Assembly (NCBI RefSeq): GCF_000621725.1
Contig: NZ_JHXM01000004.1
Coordinates: 1-64,000, forward strand
Length of the DNA: 64,000 nucleotides
Direction of reading: 5' to 3'
DNA from: Xylanibacter brevis ATCC 19188
Lineage (GTDB): Bacteria > Bacteroidota > Bacteroidia > Bacteroidales > Bacteroidaceae
A model generated the notes under the pieces. The model did no database searches. It was not told the origin of the DNA and saw only the letters and a list, made by a program, of their open reading frames with translations. The position numbers and the translations under genes were made by a program. Shown piece by piece: positions 31,069 to 38,838 of this stretch (position 1 is its first letter; every line of letters begins with the position of its first letter).

Positions 31069-32061
31069 ATGAAAACTAACAAGAGACGGATGCTGGCCGA
31101 ATGGGAGGCACAAAGCATGGTGCAACTAACATGGCCTCACAGGGATACGGACTGGGCGCCTATCCTACAAGATATCACGGCTGTCTACAGAAATATGGCT
31201 CGCGAAATTGCTAAACGCGAGGCATTGCTCATCGTCGCTCCGGCATCGCTAAGCGCCGAGCTTGGCAAGATGGAAAATGCGAGCATCACATCTTTCACTT
31301 CTAACGATACGTGGGCACGTGACCACGGCTTCATCACCGTCGAGGAGGACCAGCAACTGGTGCTGCTCGATTTTCAGTTTAATGGCTGGGGAGAGAAGTT
31401 TGAGGCCGAGCGAGACAATGCCATCAACCGCCACCTGTATGATCAGGGACTGGTGAAAGGTGCCTACGAGCAGCATCTGGACTTTGTGCTGGAGGGTGGC
31501 TCGATAGAGAGCGACGGACAGGGCACGGTGTTTACGACCAGCTGCTGTCTGATGGCGCCACACCGCAATCAGCCTCTGACGCAACAGGAGATAGAGGAGC
31601 GACTGAAAGCATGGTTGGGGGCGGAACGCGTGGTGTGGCTGAACCACGGCAGTCTGATTGGCGACGACACCGACGGACACATCGACACGCTGGTACGCAT
31701 CTGCCCTAACGACACCATAGTATATACTGGCGGCGACGATGCTCACCCTGACCTCAGACTAATGGAAGAGGAACTAAGAGGGCTGCGTACCATGGGGGGC
31801 AAGCCCTACCGACTGCTGAGGTTGCCTCTGCCCCGCCCTGTATTCGATGAGGAGCACAACCGCTTGCCTGCGACCTATGCCAACTACTTGGTGATTAACG
31901 GGGCGGTACTGGTGCCTACCTACAACCAGCCGGATTTGGATGCCGAGGCAATGAGCATCATCAGCCAGGCGTACCCCGACCGCGAGGTGGTGGGCATAGA
32001 CTGTATGGCGGTGGTGTGGCAGCACGGTTCGCTGCATTGCTGCACAATGCAATATTATTAA
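31069..32061 (+). CDS. aguA: Agmatine deiminase
   Basis: 330 residues from ATG 31069; the open frame back to 30928 precedes the promoter. Porphyromonas-type peptidylarginine-deiminase/agmatine-deiminase family: NDTWARDHGFITV near 82, EGGSIESDGQGTVFTT near 140, NHGSLIGDDTDGHIDTLVR near 200 with the catalytic His, and the nucleophilic Cys near 325 in HGSLHCCTMQYY. It converts agmatine to N-carbamoylputrescine plus ammonia. The next gene is the amidase for the following step, 38 bp away, so they form a polyamine pathway pair. Confidence 0.9.
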   Translation: MKTNKRRMLAEWEAQSMVQLTWPHRDTDWAPILQDITAVYRNMAREIAKREALLIVAPASLSAELGKMENASITSFTSNDTWARDHGFITVEEDQQLVLLDFQFNGWGEKFEAERDNAINRHLYDQGLVKGAYEQHLDFVLEGGSIESDGQGTVFTTSCCLMAPHRNQPLTQQEIEERLKAWLGAERVVWLNHGSLIGDDTDGHIDTLVRICPNDTIVYTGGDDAHPDLRLMEEELRGLRTMGGKPYRLLRLPLPRPVFDEEHNRLPATYANYLVINGAVLVPTYNQPDLDAEAMSIISQAYPDREVVGIDCMAVVWQHGSLHCCTMQYY

Positions 32062-32099
32062 ACCCATAGTACACTTGAAGGAGCTGACCCAACGAGCAT

Positions 32100-32969
32100 A
32101 TGAAAATAGGAATCATACAACAACACAACACGGCCAACGTGGAAGGCAACAAGCTGCGACTGGCCGAGAAAATCAGAAAGGTGGCACGCGAGGGTGCCGA
32201 GCTGGTGGTGCTGCAGGAACTGCACAACGGGCTGTACTTCTGTCAGGAGGAGGACGTAAACACGTTTGACCTGGCAGAACCGATACCTGGACCCTCTACC
32301 GAGTTCTATGGTGCACTGGCCAAGGAGCTACAGGTGGTCATCGTGACCTCGTTGTTTGAACGCCGCGCACCAGGCTTGTATCACAACACAGCCGTGGTCT
32401 TGGAGAAAGACGGTTCTGTGGCGGGCAAATACCGCAAGATGCACATACCCGACGACCCTGGCTACTACGAGAAGTTCTACTTCACACCTGGCGACATGGG
32501 ATTCAAGCCTATCGACACCTCTCTGGGCCGATTGGGCGTGCTGGTGTGCTGGGATCAGTGGTACCCCGAGGCTGCACGACTGATGGCGCTGGCGGGGGCT
32601 GAGATGCTGATATACCCCACTGCCATCGGCTGGGATCCGAACGACACTCCCGAGGAGCAGGAACGCCAACGCATGGCGTGGCAGACGGTGCAGCGCGGAC
32701 ATGCCGTGGCCAACGGGTTGCCCGTCATCACGGTGAATCGTGTAGGAGAAGAGAGGGGCCAAGACCAGAGCAAACAAACCTTCTGGGGCACGAGCTTCGT
32801 GGCTGGGCCACAGGGCGAGCTGCTCTACGAGGCGCCCACCAACGAAGAGGTAGAGACGGTAGTCGAGGTGGACCTGAAGCGCTCTGAACAGGTGCGCCGC
32901 TGGTGGCCTTTCCTGCGCGACCGCAGAATCGAGGCTTATGGCGACATCGTGAAGCGTTTCAGAGATTAG
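32100..32969 (+). CDS. aguB: N-carbamoylputrescine amidase
   Basis: 289 residues. Nitrilase superfamily with the Glu-Lys-Cys triad: Glu in LVVLQELHNGLYFC near 42, Lys in GKYRKMHIPDD near 119, Cys in GVLVCWDQWYPEAARL near 156. The WDQWYPEAARLMALAGAE context and length fit AguB. It hydrolyses N-carbamoylputrescine to putrescine, CO2 and ammonia, completing agmatine breakdown begun by aguA. A half-arm of the GC-rich palindromic family follows the stop codon (about 32970-32995). Confidence 0.9.
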   Translation: MKIGIIQQHNTANVEGNKLRLAEKIRKVAREGAELVVLQELHNGLYFCQEEDVNTFDLAEPIPGPSTEFYGALAKELQVVIVTSLFERRAPGLYHNTAVVLEKDGSVAGKYRKMHIPDDPGYYEKFYFTPGDMGFKPIDTSLGRLGVLVCWDQWYPEAARLMALAGAEMLIYPTAIGWDPNDTPEEQERQRMAWQTVQRGHAVANGLPVITVNRVGEERGQDQSKQTFWGTSFVAGPQGELLYEAPTNEEVETVVEVDLKRSEQVRRWWPFLRDRRIEAYGDIVKRFRD

Positions 32970-33002
32970 GAGCCTCCCCCAGCCCCTCCTGCAGAGAGTT
33001 TT

Positions 33003-33043
33003 AGCCTGCTTCGCAGGGAAATTTTTCAAAATTGAAAACAAAG
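33003..33043 (-). repeat. Dispersed AT-rich element with hairpin, copy 2
   Basis: On the minus strand: TTTTCAATTTTGAAAAATTT, CCC, then hairpin CCTGC-GAA-GCAGG (33005-33017). It faces copy 3 (33090-33137), making an inverted pair around about 45 bp just before the smalltalk gene. Confidence 0.6.
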
Positions 33044-33089
33044 TTTTTCATTTATTTTTTGTCCTCACGAGCCGAATGGATATATAATA

Positions 33090-33137
33090 CTGTTTAATTT
33101 TGAATCAAATTTTGAAGAATTTCCCGCCGACAGGCGG
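33090..33137 (+). repeat. Dispersed AT-rich element with hairpin, copy 3
   Basis: TTTAATTTTGAATCAAATTT, then AATTTCCC and hairpin CCGCC-GACA-GGCGG (33124-33137). The AT part is identical to copy 1 over about 20 bp, but the stem is different in sequence and still perfectly paired. It forms the 5' leader of the smalltalk gene 36 bp downstream. Confidence 0.6.
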
Positions 33138-33172
33138 CTCCAAAGAATTAACCAAATTAACCGAATAATACT

Positions 33173-33271
33173 ATGAAGAAACTAGAAACTTGGAAGTTTG
33201 TGTTACAAACTGTTATCGCCATCCTTACGGCGATCGCCACTAGCCTCGGCGTGGCAAGTTGTATGAATTAG
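33173..33271 (+). CDS. Smalltalk protein (32-residue Bacteroidetes micro-peptide)
   Basis: 32 residues: MKKLETWKFVLQTVIAILTA continuing IATSLGVASCMN. A Lys/Trp-containing N terminus, a single hydrophobic segment VIAILTAIATSLGVASC and a terminal Cys match the 'smalltalk' peptide family annotated widely in Bacteroidales. Function unknown; probably membrane-inserted. In other genomes it is often beside HU-like and amidase genes, which are absent here. It sits alone between aguB and glnN and is bracketed by repeats. Too short for routine gene callers. Confidence 0.75.
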   Translation: MKKLETWKFVLQTVIAILTAIATSLGVASCMN

Positions 33272-33274
33272 GAA

Positions 33275-33628
33275 CCCCTCCCTTCCGCTGAACTCCCCTC
33301 CCATCAAGGGGAGGGGCAGGGGTGGGGTCTGTATCTCCATTAGCAGTTAGAACAATACTGACCCCACCCCCAACCCCTCCCCTACATGGGAGGGGATTTG
33401 CCTACGGAATCCTTTGGATATTCAACCGTATAGTACGTTTGGGGTATGTTCTATAAATTGCATATAGCATCCGCTGAACTCCCCTCCCCTACATGGGAGG
33501 GGATTTGCCACGCTCGGCGCTATGCGACGCTTATTCGAGTGGAACGAGTCTTAAGAAGGTACTATCGTTCGGAAATACAAATAAAAAGCGAGCTTTTCTT
33601 GCATTTCGCTCGTTTATTCGTACCTCTG
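33275..33628 (+). repeat. Large direct repeat, copy B (upstream of glnN)
   Basis: About 354 bp, matching copy A (30700-31064) almost throughout, including the palindromic arms and the GCTATGCGACGCTTATTCGA stretch. The terminal promoter box is changed to TACCTCTG (33621-33628). Copies A and B bracket aguA, aguB and the smalltalk gene as direct repeats about 2.57 kb apart. The 33272-33735 gap holds no gene beyond this repeat and the glnN promoter. Confidence 0.85.
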
Positions 33629-33683
33629 ACTGCGTCCAAGGTACTTGCATTCGAAAGAAAAAATAAAAAGCGAGTCTTTTTAT

Positions 33684-33714
33684 TTTGTTCTTTGCTCACT
33701 TATTCGTACCTTTG
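33684..33714 (+). promoter_or_regulatory. glnN promoter with -33 and -7 boxes
   Basis: TTTG at 33684-33687, a 19-bp spacer, and TACCTTTG at 33707-33714: a textbook Bacteroidetes -33/-7 pair, 21 bp before the glnN ATG. A degenerate second box TACCTCTG lies 86 bp upstream, as in the FetA-like gene's block. Confidence 0.75.
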
Positions 33715-33735
33715 CAGGCAAAATTAGACAAGACA

Positions 33736-35928
33736 ATGACAAATAATTTAAGATTTCAGGTAGTAGAAGAGGCGTTCAAGAAGAGCGCCGTCAACGTGGA
33801 AGTACCCAGCGAACGTCCGTCAGAGTATTTCGGCAAGTATGTGTTCAATCGCGAGAAGATGTACAAATACCTGCCAAAAGATATCTACGACAAGCTGGTG
33901 GATGTGATTGACAACGGGGCCCGTCTGGACCGCTCAATAGCCGATGCTGTGGCTGCCGGCATGAAGCAGTGGGCCATTGAGATGGGATGCACTCACTACA
34001 CCCACTGGTTTCAGCCTCTGACCGAGGGCACCGCCGAGAAGCACGATGCCTTTGTGGAGCACGACGGCAAGGGTGGCATGATGGAGAAATTCTCTGGTAA
34101 GCTGCTGGTACAGCAGGAGCCCGACGCCTCTTCGTTCCCCAATGGTGGTATCCGCAACACTTTCGAGGCGCGCGGCTACTCTGCATGGGACCCAACAAGC
34201 CCTGTGTTCATCATCGACGACACGCTGTGTATCCCCACCATCTTCATCGCCTATACTGGCGAGGCACTAGACTACAAGGCTCCGCTACTGCGCGCATTGC
34301 ATGCCGTGGGCAAGGCTGCCAAGGATGTGTGTCAGTATTTCTATGACGACGTGCAGAAGGTGCAGGTGAATCTGGGATGGGAACAGGAGTACTTCTTGGT
34401 GGACGAGGGTCTATACTCGGCCCGCCCTGACTTGCTGATGACAGGGCGCACGCTGATGGGTCATGAGAGTGCGAAGAACCAGCAGATGGACGACCACTAC
34501 TTTGGAACGATACCCGACCGCGTGCAGGCGTTTATGAAGGACCTGGAGATTCAGTCGCTGGAACTGGCTATCCCTGTAAAGACACGCCACAACGAGGTGG
34601 CACCCAACCAGTTTGAGCTGGCTCCTATCTTTGAGGAGTGCAACCTGGCCGTGGACCACAACATGCTGCTGATGTCGCTGATGAAGAAGGTGGCACGCAA
34701 GCATGGCTTCCGCGTGCTGCTGCACGAAAAGCCGTTCGATGGCATCAATGGCAGTGGTAAGCACAACAACTGGAGCCTCAGCGCCGACAATGGGGTGCTG
34801 CTGCATGCTCCTGGCAAGACACCAGAAGAGAACCTGCGTTTCGTGACCTTCATCGTAGAGACACTGATGGCGGTATATAAGCACAATGGCCTGCTGAAGG
34901 CTTCGATCATGAGTGCTACCAATGCTCACCGTCTGGGTGGCAACGAGGCACCTCCTGCCATCATTTCGAGCTTCCTGGGCACGCAGCTCACGGAACTGCT
35001 GAACCACATTGAGACATCAGAGACCAACGAACTTTTCAACCTGAAGGGAAAGCAGGGCATGGTCATCGACATTCCTCAGATTCCCGACCTCATCGTGGAT
35101 AATACCGACCGTAACCGCACATCGCCATTTGCCTTCACAGGCAATCGCTTTGAGTTCCGTGCTCCTGGTTCTAGTGTGAACTGTGCCAGCGCTATGATTG
35201 CGCTCAACGCTGCCATGGCCGAGGCCCTGATTTCGTTCAAGGAGCGCGTGGATGCCAAGATTGCCAAGGGCGAAGACAAGATTCAGGCGCTGCTAGAGGT
35301 GCTGAAAGACGATGTGAAGACGTGTAAGCCCGTGCGCTTCGATGGCAACGGATACAGCGAGGAATGGGTGAAAGAGGCTGCCAAACGCGGACTCGACGTA
35401 GAGAAGTCATGCCCCGTGATTTTCGAGCACTACCTGGACGAGGCAAGCATCAAGATGTTTGAGAGCACCAAGGTGATGAACAAGAAGGAGCTGGAGGCCC
35501 GCAACGAGGTAAAATGGGAGATGTACGTGAAGACCGTACAGATAGAGGCGCGCGTGCTGGGCGACCTGGCCATGAACCACATCATACCTGTAGCCACGCA
35601 CTACCAGTCGAAGCTGATTAAGAACGTGCAGGGCATGAAGGAGGTGTTCGACGCCGAGCGCGCACAACGCCTGTCAACGCGCAACATGAAACTCATTGAG
35701 GAGATTGCCGAGCGCACGGAGAAGATAGAACAGCTCGTTGACGACCTGACCGAGGCGCGCCGTGTGGCCAACCGCATCGACGATATCCACCAGCGTGCCA
35801 TTGCCTACCACGACACGGTATGCCCCAAGATGGAGGCTATACGCTACGAGGTGGACAAGCTGGAGCTCATCGTAGAAGACGGACTCTGGACGCTGCCTAA
35901 GTACCGCGAGTTGCTGTTCATCAGGTAA
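33736..35928 (+). CDS. glnN: Type III glutamine synthetase
   Basis: 730 residues from ATG 33736, the characteristic large size of GSIII (dodecamer) rather than the ~450 residues of GSI. Seen: FGKYVFNREKMYKYLPKD near the N terminus, LGWEQEYFLVDEGLY near 215 (metal-binding Glu), KTRHNEVAPNQFELAPIFEE near 278 (split KTRHNEVAPNQ, FELAPIFEE), HEKPFDGINGSGKHNNWS near 332, and NRTSPFAFTGNRFEFRAPGS near 457. It condenses ammonia with glutamate. Its promoter region is shared by duplication with two neighbouring genes, one of which (aguA) releases ammonia, so nitrogen-linked co-regulation is a reasonable inference. Confidence 0.94.
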   Translation: MTNNLRFQVVEEAFKKSAVNVEVPSERPSEYFGKYVFNREKMYKYLPKDIYDKLVDVIDNGARLDRSIADAVAAGMKQWAIEMGCTHYTHWFQPLTEGTAEKHDAFVEHDGKGGMMEKFSGKLLVQQEPDASSFPNGGIRNTFEARGYSAWDPTSPVFIIDDTLCIPTIFIAYTGEALDYKAPLLRALHAVGKAAKDVCQYFYDDVQKVQVNLGWEQEYFLVDEGLYSARPDLLMTGRTLMGHESAKNQQMDDHYFGTIPDRVQAFMKDLEIQSLELAIPVKTRHNEVAPNQFELAPIFEECNLAVDHNMLLMSLMKKVARKHGFRVLLHEKPFDGINGSGKHNNWSLSADNGVLLHAPGKTPEENLRFVTFIVETLMAVYKHNGLLKASIMSATNAHRLGGNEAPPAIISSFLGTQLTELLNHIETSETNELFNLKGKQGMVIDIPQIPDLIVDNTDRNRTSPFAFTGNRFEFRAPGSSVNCASAMIALNAAMAEALISFKERVDAKIAKGEDKIQALLEVLKDDVKTCKPVRFDGNGYSEEWVKEAAKRGLDVEKSCPVIFEHYLDEASIKMFESTKVMNKKELEARNEVKWEMYVKTVQIEARVLGDLAMNHIIPVATHYQSKLIKNVQGMKEVFDAERAQRLSTRNMKLIEEIAERTEKIEQLVDDLTEARRVANRIDDIHQRAIAYHDTVCPKMEAIRYEVDKLELIVEDGLWTLPKYRELLFIR

Positions 35929-35951
35929 TATCGAGGGGACGAGGATAGATT

Positions 35952-36043
35952 CGAGGTACGAGGTACGAGGTGCGAGGTACGAGAATAGAAAATTCCGCCA
36001 GCAAATCTGACCTCGCACCTCGCACCTCGCACCTCGCACCTCC
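35952..36043. repeat. Inverted pair of 8-bp tandem arrays after glnN
   Basis: Left arm 35952-35983: four units of GAGGTACG type. Right arm 36010-36043: four units of CTCGCACC type, the complement. The arms can pair into a stem of about 30 bp with a 26-nt loop, and AAAAAAA follows on the plus strand. It probably ends or attenuates the glnN transcript before cysE. Confidence 0.8.
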
Positions 36044-36079
36044 GATAAAAAAAACAATAAATAACAAAAAAAGACATAG

Positions 36080-36994
36080 ATGGAACAGGACGGACTGAAC
36101 GAAGTGCTACAGAGAAACGTAGCCAAACTGTCGAAGTTGTCGGACCGCGAGCGCGACATGATGCCCGCGGGCTCGGCACCGATGCCAAGCGTAGAGGAGG
36201 TAAGGCGCATTGTGAGCCTGTGTAAGGATATCATCTTCACCGACTACTTCCACAAACGCCAGAGCGACGAGAAGATGCGCTCTTACCACATAGGCGTGAG
36301 CATGGACGAACTGTACGCCCTGCTGAAAAGACAGATAGCCCGCGGCATGCAGTTCTGCGAGGATTGCGACTGCACGGAAGATGCCGTGCTACGGGCTGCC
36401 GAAGATCTGGCACTGAAGTTCATCGACGAGTTGCCCGAGGTGAAGCGACTTCTCTACACCGATGTCGAGGCGATGTTCCAAAGCGATCCCGCTGCCACCA
36501 ACTATGGCGAGGTGATCTATTGCTATCCGGTGATGAACACCATGACGCACTATCGCATTGCTCACGTGCTGCACAAGATGCAAGTGCCCGTGATACCACG
36601 CATCATCACCGAACAGGCTCACTCGAAGACGGGTATCGACATTCATCCAGGTGCCGAGATTGGCGAGTACTTCGCCATTGACCACGGCACTGGTGTGGTG
36701 ATTGGCGAGACGGCCATCATCGGCAACCACGTCACGCTGTATCAGGGTGTGACACTGGGTGCAAAGAGCTTCCGCTATGATGAGAATGGCAACATGCTGA
36801 ACATCCCGCGCCACCCTATCATCGAAGATCATGTCACGGTCTATTCAAACGCCTCAATCCTGGGGCGCATCACCATAGGCCACGATTCGGTGATTGGTGG
36901 TAACATCTGGGTGACGAACAATGTGCCGCCCTATTCGCGCATACAACAAAGCCGAGCCATCGATGCCTCGTTTCAAGGCGGACTTGGCATCTAG
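36080..36994 (+). CDS. cysE: Serine O-acetyltransferase
   Basis: 304 residues. An N-terminal helical domain (1-165) is followed by the left-handed beta-helix acetyltransferase: TGIDIHPGAEIGEYFAIDHGTGVVIGETA (read as TGIDIHPGAEIG, EYFAIDHGTGVVIGETA) near 190-218 with the catalytic Asp-His pair, then GNHVTLYQGVTLGAKS. It makes O-acetylserine for cysteine synthesis. The C terminus QGGLGI is short, and a larger N-terminal part than E. coli CysE is usual for Bacteroidetes forms. Probably transcribed alone, separated from glnN by the 8-bp inverted arrays. Confidence 0.9.
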   Translation: MEQDGLNEVLQRNVAKLSKLSDRERDMMPAGSAPMPSVEEVRRIVSLCKDIIFTDYFHKRQSDEKMRSYHIGVSMDELYALLKRQIARGMQFCEDCDCTEDAVLRAAEDLALKFIDELPEVKRLLYTDVEAMFQSDPAATNYGEVIYCYPVMNTMTHYRIAHVLHKMQVPVIPRIITEQAHSKTGIDIHPGAEIGEYFAIDHGTGVVIGETAIIGNHVTLYQGVTLGAKSFRYDENGNMLNIPRHPIIEDHVTVYSNASILGRITIGHDSVIGGNIWVTNNVPPYSRIQQSRAIDASFQGGLGI

Positions 36995-37028
36995 CCGGCA
37001 AGGAAATATGGAAATGATGATATAGAAA

Positions 37029-37066
37029 AGCAAGAAGAGTAGGCTCTCTAGAGGGCCTACTCTTCT
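37029..37066. terminator. Bidirectional terminator between cysE and the lipoprotein gene
   Basis: GAAGAGTAGGC and GCCTACTCTTC flank the loop TCTCTAGAGG. The lipoprotein gene's stop codon (TAG) is part of the stem. T-rich sequence follows on the minus strand (CTTGCTTTTC); the plus-strand tract is weaker. Confidence 0.6.
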
Positions 37067-37572
37067 TCGTTAAAGTCTTTTGCCTGACGGCTGTAGTATG
37101 TTTCGTAGTAATCGTCGGGCGACACCACTTTTATCAAATTGAAGGATGCCAGCGGTCTGCCCGTGGCGGCATCGTCGAAATAACCACGGAAGCGCATGCG
37201 GTTATGCAACCAGTAGGTTTCGAAGTCGCGTATCACCACGTGCGTGCCATCGTCGTAGTGCATGTGGATGCGTCCGCGCTTCACGCTCCAGGTGAAGTAG
37301 GCCTTGGTATAGCGACGCGTGTGGTGGTTATAGTCTATTTCATAGCCTGAGCCACCATTCATCCACGAGCCATTCTGTTCGAACATAATCTCTGTGTCGT
37401 ATTCATCGTCTGTGGCATAACCACGATATGAATAATACTCACCAACGATAGAGCCCTGCCATACGCCCTCCAGGTCGTAAGCTAAAGCAGCGTCTTCGTC
37501 GCAACTGGTGAAAGCCAGCATCACAGCCATCATCGCCATGATCATCTTGGTATATGCGTATATCTTCTTCAT
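37057..37572 (-). CDS. Predicted lipoprotein, lipocalin-like, unknown function
   Basis: 171 residues. A lipobox LAFTSC with Cys near 24 follows a hydrophobic signal (MAMMAVMLAF), so the protein is lipidated and likely at the outer or inner membrane. The mature part (WQGSIVGEYY, TEIMFEQNGSWMNGGSGYEIDY, GRIHMHYDDGTHVVI; repeated beta strands rich in Tyr and Trp) resembles small lipocalin-like beta barrels common in Bacteroidetes. No specific family recognised. A -7 box TACTTTTG lies at 37604-37611. Monocistronic. Confidence 0.75.
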   Translation of the reverse strand: MKKIYAYTKMIMAMMAVMLAFTSCDEDAALAYDLEGVWQGSIVGEYYSYRGYATDDEYDTEIMFEQNGSWMNGGSGYEIDYNHHTRRYTKAYFTWSVKRGRIHMHYDDGTHVVIRDFETYWLHNRMRFRGYFDDAATGRPLASFNLIKVVSPDDYYETYYSRQAKDFNEEE

Positions 37573-37603
37573 AACACTTATGTTTTGTTTGGTTTATCTA
37601 TGG

Positions 37604-37611
37604 CAAAAGTA
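37604..37611 (-). promoter_or_regulatory. -7 box TACTTTTG for the lipoprotein gene
   Basis: CAAAAGTA on the plus strand, 32 bp upstream of the start codon; it separates this gene from the transporter operon. Confidence 0.55.
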
Positions 37612-37644
37612 CATCTTTATTTTCAATTGGCAATAGAGAAATGC

Positions 37645-38835
37645 CTATTTCAACGTAGGGATTTTCCTAATTGCCCAGGTGGACACGAGCGGTACTGCAC
37701 TCACCACGAGGGCTACAAGGAAGGTGTAGTAATAGCCCACGGCCGACTGGAGCACACCTGAGAGCAGACATGAAAGCATGAGTGAAAGGGCCATCAGCGA
37801 CTTGCCCACCTCGCGATTGGACACGTGGCGAAGCACCCAGAGATAGGCGGCAAAGCCAAAGCCATAGGTGGTTTGTTCGAGAAACACGCCGAGGCTGATG
37901 ATGAGCAGAGAGGAGGGTTCCCAATAGCCCATCAGCGCATAGACGGCACAGGGCACCACCATCAGCAGGGCCATGGGCCACAGCCAACGTGTGAGGCCAT
38001 CGCGGCGCAACACTCTGAAGCCCATCATACCACCAATGGTCAAGCCTGTGATGCCTACGGTGCCCATGACCAAGCCGAACTCCTGGGGCGACAGACCCAG
38101 TCCGCCACTGCTGGGGGCATCGAGCAGGAAAAGGATGCCTACCTTAGCCTGAAGTCCCACGGCAAAGGGATAGAGAAACAGGAACGGGGCTCCTATGTCA
38201 TGTAGCGAAGGCAGCGAACGGTGTACGTTGGTTTCAGCATGATGCGAGTGGCGTGGGAGCATGGCGTGGTGCAACATACAAAACAGCAGGAACAGGCCTG
38301 CCAGAATATAGAATGTAGCCTGCCACGAGTAGAAGCGGTCGTAACGATAGAACACCTGCATATTGCCCACCATCATCACCAGCACGCCCTGGCCCACAAT
38401 CACAGCCAGCTTGCGTGCCAGTTCTTTCACGCGCACAAAGGTGGGCAAATGATTGTTGCGTGTCACCTGACGATAGAGGCCGTCAACGGCCACGTTATGA
38501 ATGGCAGTCAGCCAGGCTATCAACAGCAGCATGGCAACGGTGTGACAGGTAGAGGTCATCAAGAACGACAGCGCAGCGAACGACAGGGCCAGAAAAATTT
38601 CGGAGATGTCTATCCACGTCGTGAAGTGCTGGGGACGTACCACGTAGGGCTTCCACCAGAACTTGCTGACCCAGGGAATGTGAAACAAGGCCACACAGCT
38701 GAGTGCGGCACTACTCGACAGTCCCATCTGCCTCAGCATAATGAGCGACAGAAACATCACCATGACATAGGCTATCCCCTTTGCAAAATACAAAGTGGAT
38801 AGCCATACCAGTGGTGTGTTCTGTGTGTGCATCAT
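37645..38835 (-). CDS. MFS transporter, AmpG-like (second copy)
   Basis: 396 residues with about 12 hydrophobic segments. The N terminus TPLVWLSTLYFAKGIAYVMVMFLSLIM and the FHIPWVSKFWWKPYVV segment parallel the next gene's PWAWIPTLYMAEALPYVAVMTIS and WVIKPFWSPFVDLM, so the two are tandem paralogues. AmpG-type permeases import anhydromuropeptides or other GlcNAc-containing wall fragments. This copy has lost the acidic residue after PFW (WKPYVV for SPFVDL), so its substrate may differ. It starts 3 bp after the other copy, in the operon with the GT2/DUF4922/SpoIID protein. Confidence 0.82.
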   Translation of the reverse strand: MMHTQNTPLVWLSTLYFAKGIAYVMVMFLSLIMLRQMGLSSSAALSCVALFHIPWVSKFWWKPYVVRPQHFTTWIDISEIFLALSFAALSFLMTSTCHTVAMLLLIAWLTAIHNVAVDGLYRQVTRNNHLPTFVRVKELARKLAVIVGQGVLVMMVGNMQVFYRYDRFYSWQATFYILAGLFLLFCMLHHAMLPRHSHHAETNVHRSLPSLHDIGAPFLFLYPFAVGLQAKVGILFLLDAPSSGGLGLSPQEFGLVMGTVGITGLTIGGMMGFRVLRRDGLTRWLWPMALLMVVPCAVYALMGYWEPSSLLIISLGVFLEQTTYGFGFAAYLWVLRHVSNREVGKSLMALSLMLSCLLSGVLQSAVGYYYTFLVALVVSAVPLVSTWAIRKIPTLK

Positions 38836-38838
38836 TAT

